From an uncultured Caulobacterales bacterium (GTDB lineage Bacteria > Pseudomonadota > Alphaproteobacteria > Caulobacterales > Caulobacteraceae), in NCBI GenBank assembly GCA_903837135.1, contig CAILTK010000027.1, positions 62,001-126,000 of the forward strand: a stretch of DNA of 64,000 nt. Reading direction: 5' to 3'. The notes under the pieces were generated by a model. The model ran no database searches. It saw nothing but the letters and a program-made list of their open reading frames with translations, and was not told the DNA's origin. This document shows positions 24,897 through 33,643 of this stretch, in pieces (position 1 is the first letter of the stretch; every line of letters starts with the position of its first letter). Both the position numbers and the translations under genes were made by a program.

Positions 24897-25175
24897 CTAA
24901 CTGCGGGAATGGCTTTCCACATACTCGCGCAGCGCCGCATTGATGCGGGTCTGATAGCCCTCGCCGGCCGCCTTGAACCAAGCCACCACGTCGGAATCCA
25001 GCCGCACTGTCAGCTGCTGCTTGATCGGGCGATAGAACCGCCCACGCACCGCGCCCGCCCAACTCGCCGCCTCGGGCGCGTCGCTGGTGTCGATCTCGGC
25101 ATCGGGCATGGCCTCCAGCTCGGTCGCCTGCTTCAGAAGCGCAGCCCTCTCCATGTCAGAACGATCCTTCTTCAT
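24897..25175 (-). CDS. brnA: BrnA family antitoxin
   Basis: A 92-residue protein. It has an acidic N-terminal region and the BrnA/DUF4415 core G-R-F-Y-R-P-I-K-Q-Q-L-T-V-R-L-D-S-D-V-V-A-W-F-K followed by G-Y-Q-T-R-I-N-A-A-L-R-E-Y. This ribbon-helix-helix domain binds the operon promoter and the toxin BrnT. The ATG at 25175 lies inside the end of brnT (20-base overlap), the standard arrangement of this module. It probably autoregulates the pair. Confidence 0.9.
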   Translation of the reverse strand: MKKDRSDMERAALLKQATELEAMPDAEIDTSDAPEAASWAGAVRGRFYRPIKQQLTVRLDSDVVAWFKAAGEGYQTRINAALREYVESHSRS

Positions 25176-25443
25176 AGGCTTTCCTTTCGCGGGCCGTGGC
25201 CTTGCGGGCGCTGATGATCCGGCCGCCAAGCCCCCCTTCAGAGGCATCCGTATGCACCACAAGAAGCAGGAGGGCGCTCTCGGCGAGGGGCCGCCCGATC
25301 GTCTGCCAACGCTCCTCCAGGGGATAGTCATCCACCCTTGAGAGATGGTTCGGATCGTCGAACACCATGGCGGCCAACTCGAACGAGACCTTGTGCTTAC
25401 TGAGGTTGGCGGCGGCTTTGCGCCGGTCCCACGTCCAGTCCAA
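25156..25443 (-). CDS. brnT: BrnT family toxin (ribonuclease)
   Basis: A 95-residue protein of the DUF497/BrnT family. It has the start W-D-R-R-K-A-A-A-N-L-S-K-H-K-V-S-F, then V-F-D-D-P near residue 27, R-W-Q-T-I-G, and the C-terminal R-I-I-S-A-R-K-A-T-A-R-E-R-K-A-Y-E. BrnT is a RelE-like RNase that blocks translation and is neutralised by BrnA. Toxin first, antitoxin second with overlap matches the known order. It may stabilise the island. Confidence 0.92.
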   Translation of the reverse strand: MDWTWDRRKAAANLSKHKVSFELAAMVFDDPNHLSRVDDYPLEERWQTIGRPLAESALLLLVVHTDASEGGLGGRIISARKATARERKAYEEGSF

Positions 25444-25515
25444 GGCCGCGCTCCTGTAACGACGAGAATGTAACTACACGCCGGCGCGCGATCAAGGCGC
25501 TGCGGAGGGTTTCAC

Positions 25516-26859
25516 TTACGGATGATCGCTTGTCCCATCAGCGGAAGCCGGCATCTTGCCGAGGAAATGCGCCAGCGACGTCTTCCGGGAGTCGCGATCC
25601 AGCGCGTAGGTCGTGTGTTTGAGCGCCGCGCCGTCGAGGAGATCCTGGATGTAGCCGGCGATGTTGTCGGCGGCCATCACCAGCGCGGTGTCGACGGAGT
25701 GGATGTAGCGGCTTGTCACCGTGCCGCGCGAATGGCCAACCAGGGCGGCGATGGTCGCTTCGGTGAAGCCGAGGTCGTTGCCGATGCTGGCGAAGCTGTG
25801 GCGCAGGACGTGCGGCGTGATGTCGGCCAGAGCGGTCTGGGCGAAGATCTTATCCCAATGGCTGGGAAAGGCCCCGAACGGCGTGTCCTCGGCCCAGCCC
25901 GGAAAGACGTAGCCTTCGGCGCCTTCCGTCCGGCGGTTTTCCAGGCGCTCCAGCGCCGGCAGGCCGACCGGGCGGACGGATGCGCCTTCCTTGCTGTCCG
26001 CCAGGCGCAGGCAGCTGCCCTCGCTATCGATCTCCTCCCAGCGCAGCTTGATGATCTCGCTGCGCCGGCAGCCGGTCAGGGCGATCAGCCGGATCATCTC
26101 GGCCGCCGTTGCGTAGCGCCCTGCCTCGATCCGGTCGCGAAGAATGTCGCCAAGGAGGCGGTACTCCTGCTCGCTGAGCCTTCGCCGGTTCACCTTGTCC
26201 TTTGGCCGGCGGACGCCTTGGGTGGGGTTGTATTCGATGACGCCCAACTCGACGGCGTAGCTGAGGATGCCCCCGAGCAGGCCGATCGTCCGCGTGGCCG
26301 TGCCCGCGCCGCCCCTCACGATGGCCCGGCCCCTCGGCTTGCCGGTCTTCATATCGACCTTCGTCTTGCCGCCCATGATGTCCTTCAGGGTGCGGGCGAC
26401 GTCGGCCTTGGTCAGATCCTTGACCCGCCGGCTGCCCAGCAAGGGGACGATGTGGCGCTTGATACGGCCTACGTCGGTGATGATCGTGCTGGCCTTCTTC
26501 GGGCGATCTCCCTTGCCGAGGATGAGGCCCTTGTGGAGGTCGGCGAGATAGCGGTTGCAGAGCTCCTTGACCGTCATCGCCTGATGATCGAGCTGGCGCT
26601 CCTCGGTGGGATTGCCGCCGTGGGCCACCTGGCCCAGCAGCGCCTTCGCCTCGCGGCGAGCCGTTTCAGGCGTCCAGACGCCGTGCAGGCCGATGGTGAA
26701 GCGCCGCGAGCGGCCTGCGGCGCGGTACTGGACGACGTAGCTTCGCTTGCCGGAGGCGAATACCCGAAGGCCGAAGCCGGGTAGATCCTCGTCCCAGATC
26801 ACGTAGTCTTTGGCCTGGATCTCGACCGTATCGACGGTGCGTTTTGTGAGCTTCGCCAT
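25516..26859 (-). CDS. Tyrosine-type site-specific integrase of the island
   Basis: A 447-residue P4-type integrase. It has an N-terminal DUF4102-like arm-binding domain (M-A-K-L-T-K-R-T-V-D ... D-L-P-G-F-G-L-R-V) and a SAM-like core-binding domain. The catalytic set is Arg in T-G-C-R-R-S-E-I, His-x-x-Arg in H-V-L-R-H-S-F, His in V-G-H-S-R-G and Tyr in S-R-Y-I-H-S. It should recombine the 50-bp att site in tRNA-Arg(CCG). The ATG at 26859 has GGAGGG upstream; longer in-frame extension is unlikely. It is transcribed away from attR. Confidence 0.93.
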   Translation of the reverse strand: MAKLTKRTVDTVEIQAKDYVIWDEDLPGFGLRVFASGKRSYVVQYRAAGRSRRFTIGLHGVWTPETARREAKALLGQVAHGGNPTEERQLDHQAMTVKELCNRYLADLHKGLILGKGDRPKKASTIITDVGRIKRHIVPLLGSRRVKDLTKADVARTLKDIMGGKTKVDMKTGKPRGRAIVRGGAGTATRTIGLLGGILSYAVELGVIEYNPTQGVRRPKDKVNRRRLSEQEYRLLGDILRDRIEAGRYATAAEMIRLIALTGCRRSEIIKLRWEEIDSEGSCLRLADSKEGASVRPVGLPALERLENRRTEGAEGYVFPGWAEDTPFGAFPSHWDKIFAQTALADITPHVLRHSFASIGNDLGFTEATIAALVGHSRGTVTSRYIHSVDTALVMAADNIAGYIQDLLDGAALKHTTYALDRDSRKTSLAHFLGKMPASADGTSDHP

Positions 26860-27034
26860 GCCAAACCGCCCTCCGGAAGGCGCCTCGCGTAAGCACCACG
26901 TAGCAGGCCAGCGAGATTTCACTGCGGCCGGAGCGTAGACCCGTGACAGGCGCTTTGCAAATTTCCGTTGAAAGTCAATATGATATACAAGTCCAGGCAA
27001 GCCGGGGCGGCCCTGGCGGATACCGTCGTACTTT

Positions 27035-27084
27035 CTCCGAAGGCAAAGGTCACACGTTCGAATCGTGTCGGGTGCGCCATTTTC
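27035..27084. repeat. attR: second 50-bp direct repeat
   Basis: Identical over 50 bases to 13426-13475, i.e. the tRNA-Arg(CCG) 3' half from the anticodon loop through CCA and TTTTC. It marks the right end of the island, 175 bases beyond the integrase start. Confidence 0.92.
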
Positions 27085-27390
27085 TTATTGTTTTTCAAAT
27101 TTCCAACTAGCCGCAAGGAAGTCTTCCTTCGCAACGCCGCGCGAAGGGTCGACCATGGTGGCGAACGTCAAAGGTCCCCATGACGAAAGCTGCAATGGCG
27201 GCAGGTTGAGCGATGGCTGCTTTCAGCGCCGGTCTCGCGGCGCCGCCTTGTTCGGCGAGGCTGGGGATCAGCCCTTGCTCTGGAGTGGAAGCGGACCCTG
27301 CCACGGCCTATATCCAGGTCCGGCCTCAATGGCGTGCGGGGATGCTTGGATCGGCCTCTCCGCGCCGCGCTCGTCGCAGGTATTTCGTGG
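27085..27390. other. 306-base stretch right of attR without a supported gene
   Basis: This is presumably the original downstream flank of tRNA-Arg. It holds the 37-base sequence (27101-27137) shared imperfectly with 24599-24635. Short frames on both strands have no recognisable domain. Confidence 0.5.
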
Positions 27391-28020
27391 ATGTCCGGAC
27401 GCCCCCGCAGTTTCGATACGACTAAAGCCCTCCAGGACGCCATGAGGGTATTCTGGCGCAAGGGTTACGAAGGCGCGTCGATCACCGATGTGACCGAGGC
27501 GATGGGGATTACGCGGCCGAGCCTCTACGCCGCGTTTGGGAGCAAGAAGCAACTCTTCCAGGCGGTCGTCATGCTGTATGACGCGCAACACAGATCCGTC
27601 CTGGAAGAGGCGCTCGCGGCGCCCAGCGCCTGTGAAGTCGCCAGGCTTGTTCTCGAGGGTGTGGCGACGCTGGTGACGGACACCCGCCAGAATACGCCGC
27701 TCGGCACCTTGCTGCTTCAAGGCGGGCTGAGCTGCGGCGACTCCGACATTCCAGCCCAACTGGCCGGTCAGCGCAGTCATTGGGAGAAGGCGATACGCCT
27801 TCGCTTCGTAAAGGCCCAGGCCGAGGGCGACCTCGCACCCGACGCCGATCCGGTCCTGCTGGCGCGGCATATCATGGCCGTCCTGGCCGGCATGGCCGTG
27901 TTGGCGACCGAAGGGGTCAGCAGAGACGGGCTGCTCAGGCTCGCCGACCTGTCGGTGTTCGCTGTGGCCGGTGCGACGCAGACGGCCAGGACGATGCAAG
28001 CCCCCGCCGTCGCCCCATGA
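27391..28020 (+). CDS. TetR/AcrR family regulator
   Basis: A 209-residue TetR protein. The N-terminal helix-turn-helix reads A-L-Q-D-A-M-R-V-F-W-R-K-G-Y-E-G-A-S-I-T-D-V-T-E-A-M-G-I ending R-P-S-L-Y-A-A-F-G-S-K, and a variable ligand-binding domain follows. The R-P-R-S-F-D start is that of the group near FabG-like and flavin reductase genes. The ATG at 27391 gives a standard start (M-S-G-R-P-R). Its target is unknown; no structural gene follows on the same strand for 1.2 kb. Confidence 0.9.
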   Translation: MSGRPRSFDTTKALQDAMRVFWRKGYEGASITDVTEAMGITRPSLYAAFGSKKQLFQAVVMLYDAQHRSVLEEALAAPSACEVARLVLEGVATLVTDTRQNTPLGTLLLQGGLSCGDSDIPAQLAGQRSHWEKAIRLRFVKAQAEGDLAPDADPVLLARHIMAVLAGMAVLATEGVSRDGLLRLADLSVFAVAGATQTARTMQAPAVAP

Positions 28021-28523
28021 AACGCCGCCGATCGAGGCGACGCTCCTGACAGGGAGCCCCGCTGTGACGGCGGGCCGTATCACCCGCTGGGCGGCCGAGC
28101 GCGACGGCCACGGCGTTCCGCAGAAAGACCGAGCTCCAGCCCGAATCGACCTCACGCCTCCGGAAAGTCGGCGAGCACCTCTTTCGTCCTGTCGCCCCAT
28201 TCGCCCATCGTTGCACCTTTGACGACGTGGAGGTCTGCGCCCTCAAGACGACGCAAGATCCGCGGTCGAGTCTGTCTCGCGGGCCTTCGAAACCACGCTT
28301 TCGGAATGAGCCTGCTTCCTTGACTGCTTTACGGGGTCGGATGGGGGCTTGGCGCTTATGGTTCCGGGAGGGCGAAGCGACATGTGACCGGCCACACTCC
28401 GAAGTCCTGCCGCTGTAACCTCCAGCCAACCTGGCAACTGGTCGCCGCCCTCGTTCGCGGCTCCGAGCGGACAGGGTGACGGCGTGGCGGAAGTCACTCC
28501 CTCCGACTTCACACCATCCGGCA
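28021..28523. other. 503-base decayed intergenic region between two TetR genes
   Basis: No supported gene. Positions 28214-28255 closely match 33327-33368, inside a small gene 5 kb away, so this looks like a broken duplicate. The rest gives only short frames with low-complexity translation. Confidence 0.55.
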
Positions 28524-29156
28524 TCAAACTTCTCGCGGTGCATTTGCACCCCGTGGCAGGAGCACCAAGTCGGCCGCTTCCTCGGCGTCTTTCAGGAGCG
28601 CCTTGCGCGGCGCGCCCAACTGCGCGTGCATCGTCAGACCGCGAGCCAGGTCGAGGACCTGGCGCGCGCGCGTTCCGACCGGAAAGTCAGACGGGATTTC
28701 TCCGGCGCTGATCCCGTCGCGGAAACGGCGTTCCACGAGCGCCAAGCCGCCAGCTGCGGCGTCCTTGAGGAACTGCCTGACCTCGGGGTCGTCCACGAGG
28801 GGCGCGACGCACACCATCAGACATCCTCGGACGGAGCCTTCCTCGGTCGCAACTTCCACGGCGTGCCTCAGAAAGCCGGCGATCGAGTCGCGAAGAGCCG
28901 GGGGCGAGAAGAGCGCCTTCGCCGCGCCGGCGCCCTTCCGCTCAGCGTACGCCCGCAGGACACGCAGGAAGAGCGTCCGCTTGTCTCCGAAGACGGAATA
29001 CAGGCTCTGCCGTCCCACGCCCATGCCGGCGATGAGATCGTCGATCGCCACGCCGTCGTAGCTTTTCGACCAGAAGATCTGCGTCGCTTTGTTCAGCGCT
29101 TCGCTCTCGTCGAAGTTTCGCGGCCGTCCGCGCGGCCTGATTGAATTTGTGATCAT
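28524..29156 (-). CDS. TetR/AcrR family regulator, divergent from an SDR gene
   Basis: A 210-residue TetR protein. It starts R-G-R-P-R-N-F-D, and the helix-turn-helix runs through A-I-D-D-L-I-A-G-M-G-V-G-R-Q-S-L-Y-S-V-F-G-D-K. A cysteine in R-G-C-L-M-V-C may sense redox or an electrophile. It is divergently transcribed from the SDR gene at 29,269; the shared 112-base region carries two identical 12-bp repeats, so it probably represses that gene and itself. Confidence 0.92.
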   Translation of the reverse strand: MITNSIRPRGRPRNFDESEALNKATQIFWSKSYDGVAIDDLIAGMGVGRQSLYSVFGDKRTLFLRVLRAYAERKGAGAAKALFSPPALRDSIAGFLRHAVEVATEEGSVRGCLMVCVAPLVDDPEVRQFLKDAAAGGLALVERRFRDGISAGEIPSDFPVGTRARQVLDLARGLTMHAQLGAPRKALLKDAEEAADLVLLPRGANAPREV

Positions 29157-29158
29157 CT

Positions 29159-29218
29159 AGTCCAAAAATCCTTGACCGTAGGGTCCATGCGAATATATAC
29201 GGAACCAGTCCAAAAATC
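29159..29218 (+). promoter_or_regulatory. SDR promoter with two 12-bp direct repeats (candidate TetR operator)
   Basis: AGTCCAAAAATC occurs at 29159-29170 and again at 29207-29218. Between them a promoter-like pair, TTGACC (29172-29177) and TATATA (29194-29199), is spaced by 16 bases and points to the SDR gene. The second repeat would lie at about the transcription start. Confidence 0.6.
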
Positions 29219-29268
29219 GCAAGCTGCCGTCTGGCCTCACGACCCGACCCCTCACCGTGGAACCAAAT

Positions 29269-30243
29269 ATGAGACATTCAATCGCTCTGGTCACCGGCGC
29301 GACGTCCGGGCTCGGTTATGCCGCGGCTCGCTTGCTCGCCGACGGGGGATGGCAGGAGGTCATCGTAACGGGACGCAGCCTGGCCAAGACCAGGGAAACC
29401 GCCGCTCAGCTTGCGGACGGGGCCAAGAAACGGGTGTTCACGCCGCTGGAGCTTGATCTGAACGCGGCCGCCAGCGCCAAGTCTGCCGTCGCCGAGCTGG
29501 TCAAACGCGGCCGGCCGATTGATTTCCTGCTGCTCAATGCCGGATTGGTCCCAACCAAGATGCGCGTCATCACTGCGGAGGGCGTTGAAGCTTCTCAGGC
29601 CCCGCTGATCGGCCATCATGAACTGACTGTTGGGCTGCTCAACGCCGACCTGCTGAGCCCCGACGCGCGGATTGTCATCACCAGCGCGGAGCCTGCGCGC
29701 GGGGATGTACCCATGTTCAAATATACCGACCTGCCGGCGTTCGCGGCCAAATATTACGGGGGCGACCAATCCGCGGCCGCCGAAGCCCTCATTCGCAGCG
29801 GACCAAACGTGAAGTACTCGCCTAACACTGCGTACGCCGACGCGAAGCTCATTATCGCCTGGTGGGCGGCGGCGCTGGCGCGCCGGCTGCCCTCCGGCAT
29901 GGCCGTGTACGCTGTCTCGCCCGGTGCGTCGAACGACACCCAGGTCGCGCGAAACGCTGGCCTGTTGTTGAAGTATCTGATGATCCCAATCGTGAACCTC
30001 ATTCCCGGCATGAACCAGACGCCGGAGACCGCGGCCGGTCGCTACATCCAGGCGTCGGAGTTTGGAACCGACGTCTCAGGGCAATTCTTCGCCTCGGCCA
30101 AGGGGAAGTTCTCAGGCCCCATGGAGCTGCAGCGCGAGCCACACCTCCACGACCGGGCCAGCCAGGAAGCCGCGTGGCAGGCCGTCGTCAAGGTCGCCGG
30201 CGTCGACTTGTCTCGTCCCGCAACCTTAAGCGCGGCGTCGTGA
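29269..30243 (+). CDS. Short-chain dehydrogenase/reductase
   Basis: About 324 residues. The nucleotide-binding motif is T-G-A-T-S-G-L-G, followed by L-L-L-N-A-G-L, and the catalytic Y-x-x-x-K is Y-A-D-A-K. It is longer than classical SDRs, with a C-terminal extension. The substrate cannot be told. The ATG at 29269 is used; a GTG at 29257 would add four residues. It is divergent from a TetR gene that likely controls it. Confidence 0.85.
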   Translation: MRHSIALVTGATSGLGYAAARLLADGGWQEVIVTGRSLAKTRETAAQLADGAKKRVFTPLELDLNAAASAKSAVAELVKRGRPIDFLLLNAGLVPTKMRVITAEGVEASQAPLIGHHELTVGLLNADLLSPDARIVITSAEPARGDVPMFKYTDLPAFAAKYYGGDQSAAAEALIRSGPNVKYSPNTAYADAKLIIAWWAAALARRLPSGMAVYAVSPGASNDTQVARNAGLLLKYLMIPIVNLIPGMNQTPETAAGRYIQASEFGTDVSGQFFASAKGKFSGPMELQREPHLHDRASQEAAWQAVVKVAGVDLSRPATLSAAS

Positions 30244-30423
30244 AGGAGCGCCGGTCACGGCGACCCGACTGAACGGGTGATGCGGAGCCACGGGCGCCCG
30301 GGAGCGCCTTCGGCAGCCAAAATAAGTGGTCTGAAATCCACCTGATCACCAGCGTCAGGCAGACTTTTCATATGGAATTGTCCAAAACCCAAAGACGCCA
30401 AGGGCGTCCCGAGGAGAATACGA

Positions 30424-31170
30424 ATGGCGCGGTATCAAGACAAAAAGGTGGTGATCCTCGGTGGCACCAGCGGCATGGGGCTCGCGACGGCGAAGATGCT
30501 CCTCGAAGGGGGCGCACGCGTTCTGGTGACGGGTCGCTCACAGGCCGGCCTTGAATCAGCCCGGAAAGAGCTTGGGAACGACGCCCTCGTGGTTTCGAGC
30601 GATGCACGGTCGATGGCCGACATCGACGCCCTGGCCGCTCAGGTGAAGACCGAGTTCGGCGCCATCGACCTCCTTTTCGTCAACGCCGGGTTCAGCATCC
30701 CAACGCCTCTCGCGAACGTGACGGAGGACATCTACGACGAGATGTTCAACCTGAACGCCAAGGGCCCGTTTTTTGCGGTCCAGAAGCTTTCGCCGCTGAT
30801 CAATCGGGGCGGCTCAGTCGTCCTCACGACCTCGGTCGCCAACGTCAAGGGACTGCCGGGCCAAGCCACCTACGGCGCCGCCAAGGCTGCGCTGCGATCC
30901 TTCGCTCGGGTGCTCGCCGCCGAGCTGCTCGCTCAGGAGATCCGCGTCAACGCGGTGTCGCCCGGACCGATCGACACGGGCATCCTGAACAAGGTGTTCC
31001 CTTCGGAAGAGATGCGTACGCACGTCAAGGAGCACACCGTCGGCATGATCCCGATGAAGCGCTTCGGGACGTCGGAGGAGATCGCCAAGGCCGTCCTCTT
31101 TCTCGCCTTCGACGCGACCTTCACGACCGGCCTTGAGATTCCGGTCGATGGGGGGTGGTCGCAACTGTGA
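30424..31170 (+). CDS. Short-chain dehydrogenase/reductase (classical, FabG-like)
   Basis: A 248-residue classical SDR. It has G-G-T-S-G-M-G near residue 14, N-A-G-F near residue 87, a catalytic Ser in T-T-S-V-A, Y-G-A-A-K near residue 156, and a P-G-P-I-D-T loop. A strong GAGGAGAATACG precedes the ATG. It is followed almost directly by a second SDR, and both resemble quinone/alcohol-type oxidoreductases; the substrate is unknown. Confidence 0.9.
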   Translation: MARYQDKKVVILGGTSGMGLATAKMLLEGGARVLVTGRSQAGLESARKELGNDALVVSSDARSMADIDALAAQVKTEFGAIDLLFVNAGFSIPTPLANVTEDIYDEMFNLNAKGPFFAVQKLSPLINRGGSVVLTTSVANVKGLPGQATYGAAKAALRSFARVLAAELLAQEIRVNAVSPGPIDTGILNKVFPSEEMRTHVKEHTVGMIPMKRFGTSEEIAKAVLFLAFDATFTTGLEIPVDGGWSQL

Positions 31171-31184
31171 AGGCGACGCGGGCC

Positions 31185-31931
31185 ATGTCGTTATTGGAAG
31201 GCAAGATCGCTGTCGTCACGGGCGGCAGCAGCGGCATAGGCTTGGCGACCGCCCAGCGGTTCGTTGAACAGGGCGCCTATGTGTTCATCGCCGGACGGCG
31301 GCAGGCCGAGATCGACAGGGCCGTCGCCGAGATCGGCGACAACGTCACCGGCGTAAAGGCGGACATCTCAAAGCTCGATGACCTCGACCGCCTCTACGAG
31401 ATCGTCGCGAAAAAGGGAAAGATCGATGTGCTTTTCGCGGGCGCGGCCTTCGTCGAAAAGACGATGACCGCCGCAGCGACGCCCGAGCATTTCGACAAGA
31501 CCTTCGACACCAACGCCCGCGGCGCATACTTCACCGTTCAGAAGGCGCTGCCTTACCTGAATGATGGGGCTTCGATCATCCTCGTGGCGGCGGCCGGGAA
31601 GAACAAAGGCCTCCCGGGCCGCAGCACCTACAGCGCGACCAAGGCCGCGATCCGATCATTTGCGCGGACCTGGACCAGCGAACTCAAGGATCGGAGGATC
31701 AGGACCAACGTGTTGAGCCCTGGAGCCGTCGACACGCCCATGTTCGACGCTCAGTTCCCGTCCGGAGAGGGCGCAGCCGAAGCCCGAAAGCAGATCGTCG
31801 CGATGACGCCTTTGGCGCGCCTGGCGTACCCCGGCGAGATCGCCTGCGCGGCTTTGTTCCTCGCCTCAGACCTCAGCAGCTACGTCGCGGGCGTCGACCT
31901 TCCCGTCGACGGCGGCCTGACGGCTGTCTAG
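31185..31931 (+). CDS. Short-chain dehydrogenase/reductase (classical)
   Basis: A 248-residue classical SDR. Motifs are T-G-G-S-S-G-I-G-L-A-T, A-A-A-G as the catalytic-serine region variant, Y-S-A-T-K and the C-terminal V-D-G-G. The usual N-A-G motif reads F-A-G-A, and the expected serine before Tyr-x-x-x-Lys is not obvious (V-A-A-A-G), so catalysis may be altered. It is close in sequence to the preceding SDR, suggesting tandem duplication. A GTG at 31167 overlapping the previous stop is an alternative start. Confidence 0.88.
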   Translation: MSLLEGKIAVVTGGSSGIGLATAQRFVEQGAYVFIAGRRQAEIDRAVAEIGDNVTGVKADISKLDDLDRLYEIVAKKGKIDVLFAGAAFVEKTMTAAATPEHFDKTFDTNARGAYFTVQKALPYLNDGASIILVAAAGKNKGLPGRSTYSATKAAIRSFARTWTSELKDRRIRTNVLSPGAVDTPMFDAQFPSGEGAAEARKQIVAMTPLARLAYPGEIACAALFLASDLSSYVAGVDLPVDGGLTAV

Positions 31932-31943
31932 CCCGAGGAGCTT

Positions 31944-32177
31944 ATGATGACACACACAGCGACCCATGCGGTCCCGGAGCCGGGGAAATCTCGCCGCGCC
32001 GTCGCGGCCGTCCGGGCCTTCCTGCAGGCGATGGAGTCGACCAGCGTCGACTATACGCTCGATCGCATCGAACGCCTGGAGCGAGAGGTGGGACGACTGA
32101 AGGAGGAGTTGCGCCGAAACCGGAATCCAGAGGCGGGCGACGCCTCCATCGCTGGCGCCGCTGCGCCCGAAGGTTGA
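31944..32177 (+). CDS. Small hypothetical coiled-coil protein
   Basis: A 77-residue protein preceded by GAGGAGC. Residues ~38-60 (L-D-R-I-E-R-L-E-R-E-V-G-R-L-K-E-E-L-R) form a clear coiled-coil heptad. No family is recognised. It follows the SDR stop by 12 bases and is probably in the same transcript. Confidence 0.6.
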   Translation: MMTHTATHAVPEPGKSRRAVAAVRAFLQAMESTSVDYTLDRIERLEREVGRLKEELRRNRNPEAGDASIAGAAAPEG

Positions 32178-32193
32178 AAGCGGGGACCGGACT

Positions 32194-32532
32194 ATGCCGG
32201 TAATCAAATTTATCACTGTCGGCCTTCCGGTCGCCCTCGGCGTCGTGATGATCGGGACGGGCGGGCTCAACTTCGCCGGCCCTCCATTGGCCCGAGAAAA
32301 CTTCGCGCTCTGGGGCTATCCGGCGGGGTTTCACCGGGTGGCCGGCAGCCTTGGAGTCGTAATCGGTTTACTTCTGGTGATCCCGGCGACGTCGCGGGTC
32401 GGGGCGATCGCGAGCGCCATTTTCATGCTCGTCGCCGTCGTGACGCTGACCCGAAGTCGCGACTGGGGGCACATCCCGGTCGCTGCGGTCCTGATGGCGG
32501 TCTCCGCCGCGGCGATAGCCATCCACGGGTAG
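32194..32532 (+). CDS. Small four-helix membrane protein, DoxX-like
   Basis: A 112-residue protein with about four hydrophobic segments (residues 5-25, 44-62, 68-86 and 93-111). Y-P-A-G-F-H-R-V-A-G-S-L fits the DoxX-like family of small integral membrane proteins of unclear function. Its stop directly abuts the following start. It is probably co-transcribed with the SDR genes. Confidence 0.65.
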   Translation: MPVIKFITVGLPVALGVVMIGTGGLNFAGPPLARENFALWGYPAGFHRVAGSLGVVIGLLLVIPATSRVGAIASAIFMLVAVVTLTRSRDWGHIPVAAVLMAVSAAAIAIHG

Positions 32533-33213
32533 ATGAACATGCGGCGCTTTGACGAAATCATCGATCTGGCGGCCGAGCGCCACGGCGGCCGAGCCGCGTT
32601 CGATCAAATGCTCGCTGAAACCCGGCCTTTGGCGCCGCGGGAGATCGCCGCGATTCCCGACGATCGCATCCTCGCGGCCATGACGCGGCGGATATTCTGC
32701 GCCGGCTTTTCCTCACAGGTCGTCGACGCGAAGTGGCAGGCTTTCGAGTCCGCTTTCGAGCGGTTTGATCCTGCCCGCTGTGCATGGATGACCGAGGAGC
32801 GCTTCGACGAACTGCTCAAGGACAAGGCTATCGTCAGGAACGGCGCGAAGATCAAATCCGTGCAGGAAAACGGGCGCCTCCTGACGGAGCTGGCCGAGAG
32901 GCACGGCGCCGCCGCCCGGTTTCTGGCGGAATGGCCCGACGACGACTTTGTCGGGCTTCTCGATTTTCTCAAAAAGAATGGGAGCCGGCTCGGTGGCGAA
33001 ACAGGAATGCATTTCCTGCGCTCGATCGGGAAGCCAGCCTTCATCACGATGCCCGATGTCGTGAAAGCGCTTATTCGCGAACAGGTGCTCAGCAAAAGCC
33101 CCACCGGAAAAGGCGATTTTGCCAAGATCCAGGCTGCCCTGAATCAGTGGTCGGAACAATCCGGTCTCGATCTCACATCGATGAGCCGAACGCTCGCTAT
33201 GAGCGTCGGATGA
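32533..33213 (+). CDS. DNA-3-methyladenine glycosylase I-like protein
   Basis: A 226-residue protein of the COG2818/Tag-like group. It has R-R-I-F-C-A-G-F-S-S-Q-V-V-D-A-K-W near residue 52 (the Tag helix normally reads S-W-x-x-V/I-L-x-K-R) and a helical second half with G-x-x-F-L-R-S-I-G-K-P. Tag removes 3-methyladenine from alkylated DNA. The zinc-binding Cys/His residues of classical Tag are not all evident, so it is a divergent member and activity is not assured. Confidence 0.75.
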   Translation: MNMRRFDEIIDLAAERHGGRAAFDQMLAETRPLAPREIAAIPDDRILAAMTRRIFCAGFSSQVVDAKWQAFESAFERFDPARCAWMTEERFDELLKDKAIVRNGAKIKSVQENGRLLTELAERHGAAARFLAEWPDDDFVGLLDFLKKNGSRLGGETGMHFLRSIGKPAFITMPDVVKALIREQVLSKSPTGKGDFAKIQAALNQWSEQSGLDLTSMSRTLAMSVG

Positions 33214-33309
33214 CAAAGACCTGACAGGCGCCAGCATAAACGGGGCGCTCTTCACGGGATCTAAACCCCACGCCGCCCACTTGCTTCCCGGGGGATGGGG
33301 AGTGTGGTC

Positions 33310-33510
33310 ATGGACGAAAAAGCGCCTTGCACCTTTGACGACGTGGAGTTCTGCACCCTCAAGGGGACGCTGGAAGAGACCTACGCCAGGATGACGAGCG
33401 ACCAGATGCTCGAGCTCGCCGACCATCTGCACGACGCGATCCGGTCGCGGGGCGCCGATCCGCGGTCGGGGCGCGACTCCTGCGACGCCGCCATGGCTCC
33501 CGCCGCGTAG
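33310..33510 (+). CDS. Small hypothetical protein
   Basis: A 66-residue frame (M-D-E-K-A-P-C-T-F-D-D-V-E-F-C-T-L-K) with a helical middle (S-D-Q-M-L-E-L-A-D-H-L-H-D-A-I). Part of it is duplicated at 28214-28255. Differences between the copies fall mostly at third positions of a minus-strand frame, so the + strand reading is not secure. No family recognised. Confidence 0.4.
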   Translation: MDEKAPCTFDDVEFCTLKGTLEETYARMTSDQMLELADHLHDAIRSRGADPRSGRDSCDAAMAPAA

Positions 33511-33643
33511 GCTGGCGTTCGGCGGCTGGCGTCCGCGATCCGAACTCGCGGCAAGGTTGGCGTCGAAGGCCCGCCTGTCGGTCGGGCGCGGCCTGGGCGC
33601 CGGCTCCCTTGCAAGCCTCGTCCATTGACGGCATTAGGGCGGC

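Noticed and set aside
27107-27304. Minus-strand open frame of 65 codons right of attR
   Set aside because: Ala-rich translation without a domain, and it includes the repeat shared with 24599-24635; not a supported gene.
28243-28527. Minus-strand open frame of 94 codons between the TetR genes
   Set aside because: Low-complexity translation, no ribosome site and no recognisable domain; treated as decayed sequence.
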